Source: Oscillospiraceae bacterium
Lineage (GTDB): Bacteria; Bacillota; Clostridia; Oscillospirales; CAG-272
Length of the DNA stretch: 44,830 bases
NCBI GenBank assembly: GCA_015065455.1
Contig: SVQI01000014.1
Coordinates: forward strand, 1 to 44,830
Direction of reading: 5' to 3'
Position 1 is the stretch's first letter; the number at the start of each line of letters is the position of its first letter. The position numbers were made by a program, and so were the translations under genes. Shown here one piece after another: positions 42,610 through 44,830 of the stretch. The notes under the pieces were generated by a model, which worked only from the letters and a program-made list of their open reading frames with translations, was not told the DNA's origin and made no database searches.

Positions 42610-42840
42610 CTCAAAAAGTAAATTCACGCAGTATAAATCTCCTCAAATTACAGATAATAACAACACAATTTGTAAATTAAGGAGAAATGTATATATGAAA
42701 GCAACTGGAATTGTGAGAAGAATAGAGGCTCGTGTTATAATAACACAAAAGTGCGGCAAAGCCTTATAAATACTGGGTTTTCGGGCGATTTTTGAAGAAA
42801 AATTTATGACGAAAAACAGCACATTTTGTCCTTTACATAG
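42610..42840 (+). repeat. Cassette-array repeat R2 with SpoVT/AbrB-like 5' fragment
   Basis: TCAAAAAGTAAATTCACGCA, GTATAAATCTCCT, TACAGATAATAACAACACAA, AATTAAGGAGAAATGTATAT, then an ATG (42695) opening MKATGIVRRIEARVIITQ and a stop a few codons later. TATAAATCTCCT pairs with AGGAGA, and AATTACA with TGTAAATT, so the ribosome site can be sequestered. It precedes the terminator at 42841 and sits upstream of the minus-strand gene ending at 41884. Confidence 0.7.
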
Positions 42841-42871
42841 CAAAAGCAAGGTGAAATTCACCTCGCTTTTG
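42841..42871. terminator. Terminator at the end of repeat R2
   Basis: CAAAAGCAAGGTGAA-ATTCACCTCGCTTTTG, nearly identical to that at 41852-41882, directly beyond the stop of the DUF4259-like gene. Confidence 0.8.
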
Positions 42872-42873
42872 AA

Positions 42874-43971
42874 TTAATCACTCAATCCGATTTTTCTCAT
42901 TATTTTCTTATGTTCTTTCATTAGAAATTTCGATAATTCTTCTTTCGAACGCAACGGGGGATTCTGGGTGTTGCAATCAAGCAAATTATCATAATTAAAG
43001 CCTGCAAGAGTTAAGCGTACCTTTTCTTCAAAGAAGTCCCCAAATGCATCAAACAATTCGAAATTGAATGAAGATGTATTCAAATAATTCTTTTTGTTAA
43101 ATAAATCCCAAAAACGTTTGCACTCAGATAAAAGAGTTGTTTTTTCAATAGATTGTTCGCTTCCATTTTTGGAAATGCGAAAACTATATGCAAACAAATT
43201 AAATGTATATGTCCATCCTATTGTTTCAATGCTGTTTCCTTCTATACTTGCATATCGCAAATATTTTGGTAGAAAGCCACACGCTGTTAATTGATCGAGT
43301 GTAGGTTTTTTGTCACTTATATAATCGTAGAATGCATACACACTATGCTCGTCAAAAATGCCGCTGACATATTGGGAATGTTGCATTTTTTCGGTACCTA
43401 CACAAAGGATAGCGATATATTTGTTATACGCTTCGTATGGTGGGCAAAGCTCTTTTGGTAGCTTATCTGCGATTTTATCTAAATACACAAATGGATATTC
43501 ACAGACTTCAATATTATAAACAGTTTCGGCATACTCATAATCCTTATTGCAGGTACGAACAATAATAATGTCACCGGGTTTATGTTTTGGTTTTGCAATC
43601 TTGGCTTTTGGAATTTTGATTTTAGGTTGAGGCGTTTTTAACTGGTCAAGTAATTTATCCATTACCACCAATCGTTTTTTGATATCAGCACCTTCCCATT
43701 CATCGATGCCTGTATGTGCTTCAAGCAAAGAAGTGGTCTTGTTTTTAATTTCGTCGTTCAAAATACCGTGTTTCCATTGCCAATCGGCAAGTGCAAACCA
43801 AAAATCCGCGTAGTCATTGTCTATAATATCGCTATTTACAATATCCGCATATTCTTCTAAAATCAGTTGAGTCCCTTTTTCAATACCTACTAACGGATAT
43901 ACCTCATTACACATATCACGTACATCACTTGATGTATCGTTAGAATATAAAGCAGTACCCCAAGAGCCCAT
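42874..43971 (-). CDS. Protein with a DUF4259-like N-terminus
   Basis: 365 aa. The start MGSWGTALYSNDTSSDVRDM matches the G-x-WG-x-x-x-x-x-ND pattern of DUF4259-type proteins, which turn up as stand-alone proteins or as possible immunity proteins. A proline/lysine linker (PQPKIKIPKAKIAKPKHK, about 113-131) joins it to a second domain (about 132-365: GDIIIVRTCNKDYEYAETVY, then an alpha/beta region). No catalytic motif was recognised. AGGTGAG precedes the ATG. It is alone between repeats R2 and R3, transcribed against the flanking conserved genes. Confidence 0.65.
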   Translation of the reverse strand: MGSWGTALYSNDTSSDVRDMCNEVYPLVGIEKGTQLILEEYADIVNSDIIDNDYADFWFALADWQWKHGILNDEIKNKTTSLLEAHTGIDEWEGADIKKRLVVMDKLLDQLKTPQPKIKIPKAKIAKPKHKPGDIIIVRTCNKDYEYAETVYNIEVCEYPFVYLDKIADKLPKELCPPYEAYNKYIAILCVGTEKMQHSQYVSGIFDEHSVYAFYDYISDKKPTLDQLTACGFLPKYLRYASIEGNSIETIGWTYTFNLFAYSFRISKNGSEQSIEKTTLLSECKRFWDLFNKKNYLNTSSFNFELFDAFGDFFEEKVRLTLAGFNYDNLLDCNTQNPPLRSKEELSKFLMKEHKKIMRKIGLSD

Positions 43972-44016
43972 TTGCTCACCTCATTTTTGTATTTTTATTA
44001 TTATAGCATATTCAAG

Positions 44017-44290
44017 TCAAAAAGTAAATTAACGCAGTATAAATCTCCTTAAAATACAGATAATAACAACACAATTTGTAATTTAAGGAGAAATGTATAT
44101 ATGAAAGCAACTGGAATAGTTCGTAGAATAGAGGAATATGGTATAATAGGACAAAAGTTGAAAAACCGCGTAAACACTAGGGGTTTCGCTGATTTTTGTC
44201 CAACTCAATTTGCACAAAATCCGGTTAAAATCGGTTTTTCGGCGATTTTAGAAAGGAGCAGAATACATTCTAATATGCATTAGAAATACA
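44017..44290 (+). repeat. Cassette-array repeat R3 with SpoVT/AbrB-like 5' fragment
   Basis: TCAAAAAGTAAATTAACGCA, GTATAAATCTCCTT, TACAGATAATAACAACACAA, TTTAAGGAGAAATGTATATA, then an ATG (44101) opening MKATGIVRRIEEYGIIGQ. Here the frame stays open for 60 codons, but after residue 12 it does not resemble SpoVT, so it is probably not a working regulator. GTATAATAGGACAAAA inside it contains a -10-like TATAAT. It lies upstream of the DUF4259-like gene. Unlike R1 and R2, it does not end in the GCGAGGTGAA terminator. Confidence 0.65.
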
Positions 44291-44333
44291 TACTCTGATC
44301 AGCCAAAACTAAATATTCAAACTGTCACATTGA

Positions 44334-44367
44334 AAAGCCGGATGAACAATTTAAGTCATCCGGCTTT
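44334..44367. terminator. Terminator before the KtrB-like gene
   Basis: AAAGCCGGATGA and TCATCCGGCTTT form a perfect 12-bp stem around a 10-nt loop, followed by CTTTATG. It isolates the potassium-transport gene from the array. Confidence 0.75.
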
Positions 44368-44465
44368 CTTTATGCAATCTTAATACCCAAAAACAACGCC
44401 TTACACCATCTTAAAACGAAAAACAGTATAATTAAGATAACAAAAGGAAGATAAGGAGAAGCGTT

Positions 44466-44830
44466 ATGGCGGATCTATTACATAAAAAGAGGGGGCTAAC
44501 CTCGTTTCAAATCATAATACTCGGCTTTGCCGGAGTCATACTTGCGGGTGCATTATTGCTGATGCTCCCCATATCAACTAAAGGCGGTATCGTAACACCG
44601 TTTAACGAAGCGTTATTTACCTCAACCTCGGCAGTGTGTGTTACAGGACTTGTAGTTCAGGATACTGCAACCTATTGGTCGGTGTTCGGGCAATGCGTTA
44701 TTTTGGCGCTGATTCAAATTGGGGGCTTAGGCGTCATTACGGTTGCTGCATCCTTTGCTTTGCTTTCCGGAAGGAAGATATCCTTGATGCAACGAAGCAC
44801 GATGCAGGAAGCTATTGCCGCACCAAAGGT
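44466..44830 (+). CDS. Potassium-uptake channel subunit KtrB/TrkH family (partial, cut by window end)
   Basis: The first 121 residues are visible. After a short basic N-terminus (MADLLHKKRGLTSFQ) come a membrane helix (IIILGFAGVILAGALLLMLP), then the pore helix and selectivity filter TSTSAVCVTGL, the hallmark of the SKT (Ktr/Trk) superfamily, and a second helix (VFGQCVILALIQIGGLGVI, the usual QIGGLG motif). AAGGAGAAGCG precedes the ATG at 44466. A KtrA/TrkA-type regulatory subunit may follow outside the window. Confidence 0.9.
   Translation, partial: MADLLHKKRGLTSFQIIILGFAGVILAGALLLMLPISTKGGIVTPFNEALFTSTSAVCVTGLVVQDTATYWSVFGQCVILALIQIGGLGVITVAASFALLSGRKISLMQRSTMQEAIAAPK

Noticed and set aside
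44101..44283. 60-aa SpoVT/AbrB-like gene
   Set aside because: Only the first dozen residues match. The rest is unlike any AbrB or SpoVT protein, and the sister copies R1 and R2 stop after about 20 to 25 codons, so it is treated as part of a repeat.

Overview
The window looks like a chromosomal segment of a low-to-mid G+C Gram-positive anaerobe of the class Clostridia, probably an uncultured gut Oscillospiraceae-like lineage. The pointers are a T-box riboswitch, a DivIVA-type protein, a type II pantothenate kinase, an acetyl-CoA-type MetA, BlaI/BlaR-type regulators, a membrane pyrophosphatase and a KtrB/TrkH-type channel subunit. The long, G-rich, hairpin-forming intergenic repeats also fit. 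No rRNA, tRNA, insertion sequence, prophage or CRISPR array was seen. The taxonomy is inference.

Layout. (1) 0.3-4.1 kb, minus strand: a metA operon with a membrane protein and a degenerate response regulator, then a stand-alone coaW. (2) 4.2-5.9 kb, plus: a DivIVA-like protein and an XRE/TPR regulator. (3) 5.9-10.9 kb, plus: a T-box leader (probable leucine CUC specifier) in front of a LeuA-like protein with a rewritten metal site, a TIM-barrel/acyl-CoA-synthetase fusion and an amidohydrolase. This is the best candidate for an undescribed pathway. (4) 10.9-12 kb: a repeat island. (5) 12-15.3 kb: a BlaI repressor, a BlaR1-like M56 peptidase carrying a Ca-loop-like module, and a neighbour that seems to be a duplicated and expanded copy of its 3' end. 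(6) 15.3-16.8 kb, minus: a CorC/HlyC-type transporter behind a structured leader. (7) 16.8-17.7 kb: a second repeat island.

(8) 17.7-31.8 kb, plus: a fourteen-gene surface-polysaccharide operon. It has dTDP-rhamnose synthesis (rmlA, rmlB, rmlD, rmlC), six glycosyltransferases including a GT2-GT32 fusion, an O-acetyltransferase, a Wzy-like polymerase/ligase and a Wzx-type flippase. Together these could make, modify, export and polymerise a rhamnose-containing polymer. (9) 31.8-34.1 kb, minus: a domain-swapped GH3 glycosidase. (10) 34.7-38.7 kb, plus: a two-component system flanked by paralogous small membrane proteins. (11) 39.3-41.4 kb: a K+-dependent-type membrane pyrophosphatase. (12) 41.5-44.3 kb: an alternating array of repeat units and lone minus-strand genes. 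Each repeat unit carries a ribosome-site hairpin and the first dozen codons of a SpoVT/AbrB-like gene. (13) The window ends inside a KtrB/TrkH-type gene.

At least four families of intergenic repeats (called A, B, C and D here) recur, often nested in one another. Functional names rest on motifs recognised by eye; no database search was run.
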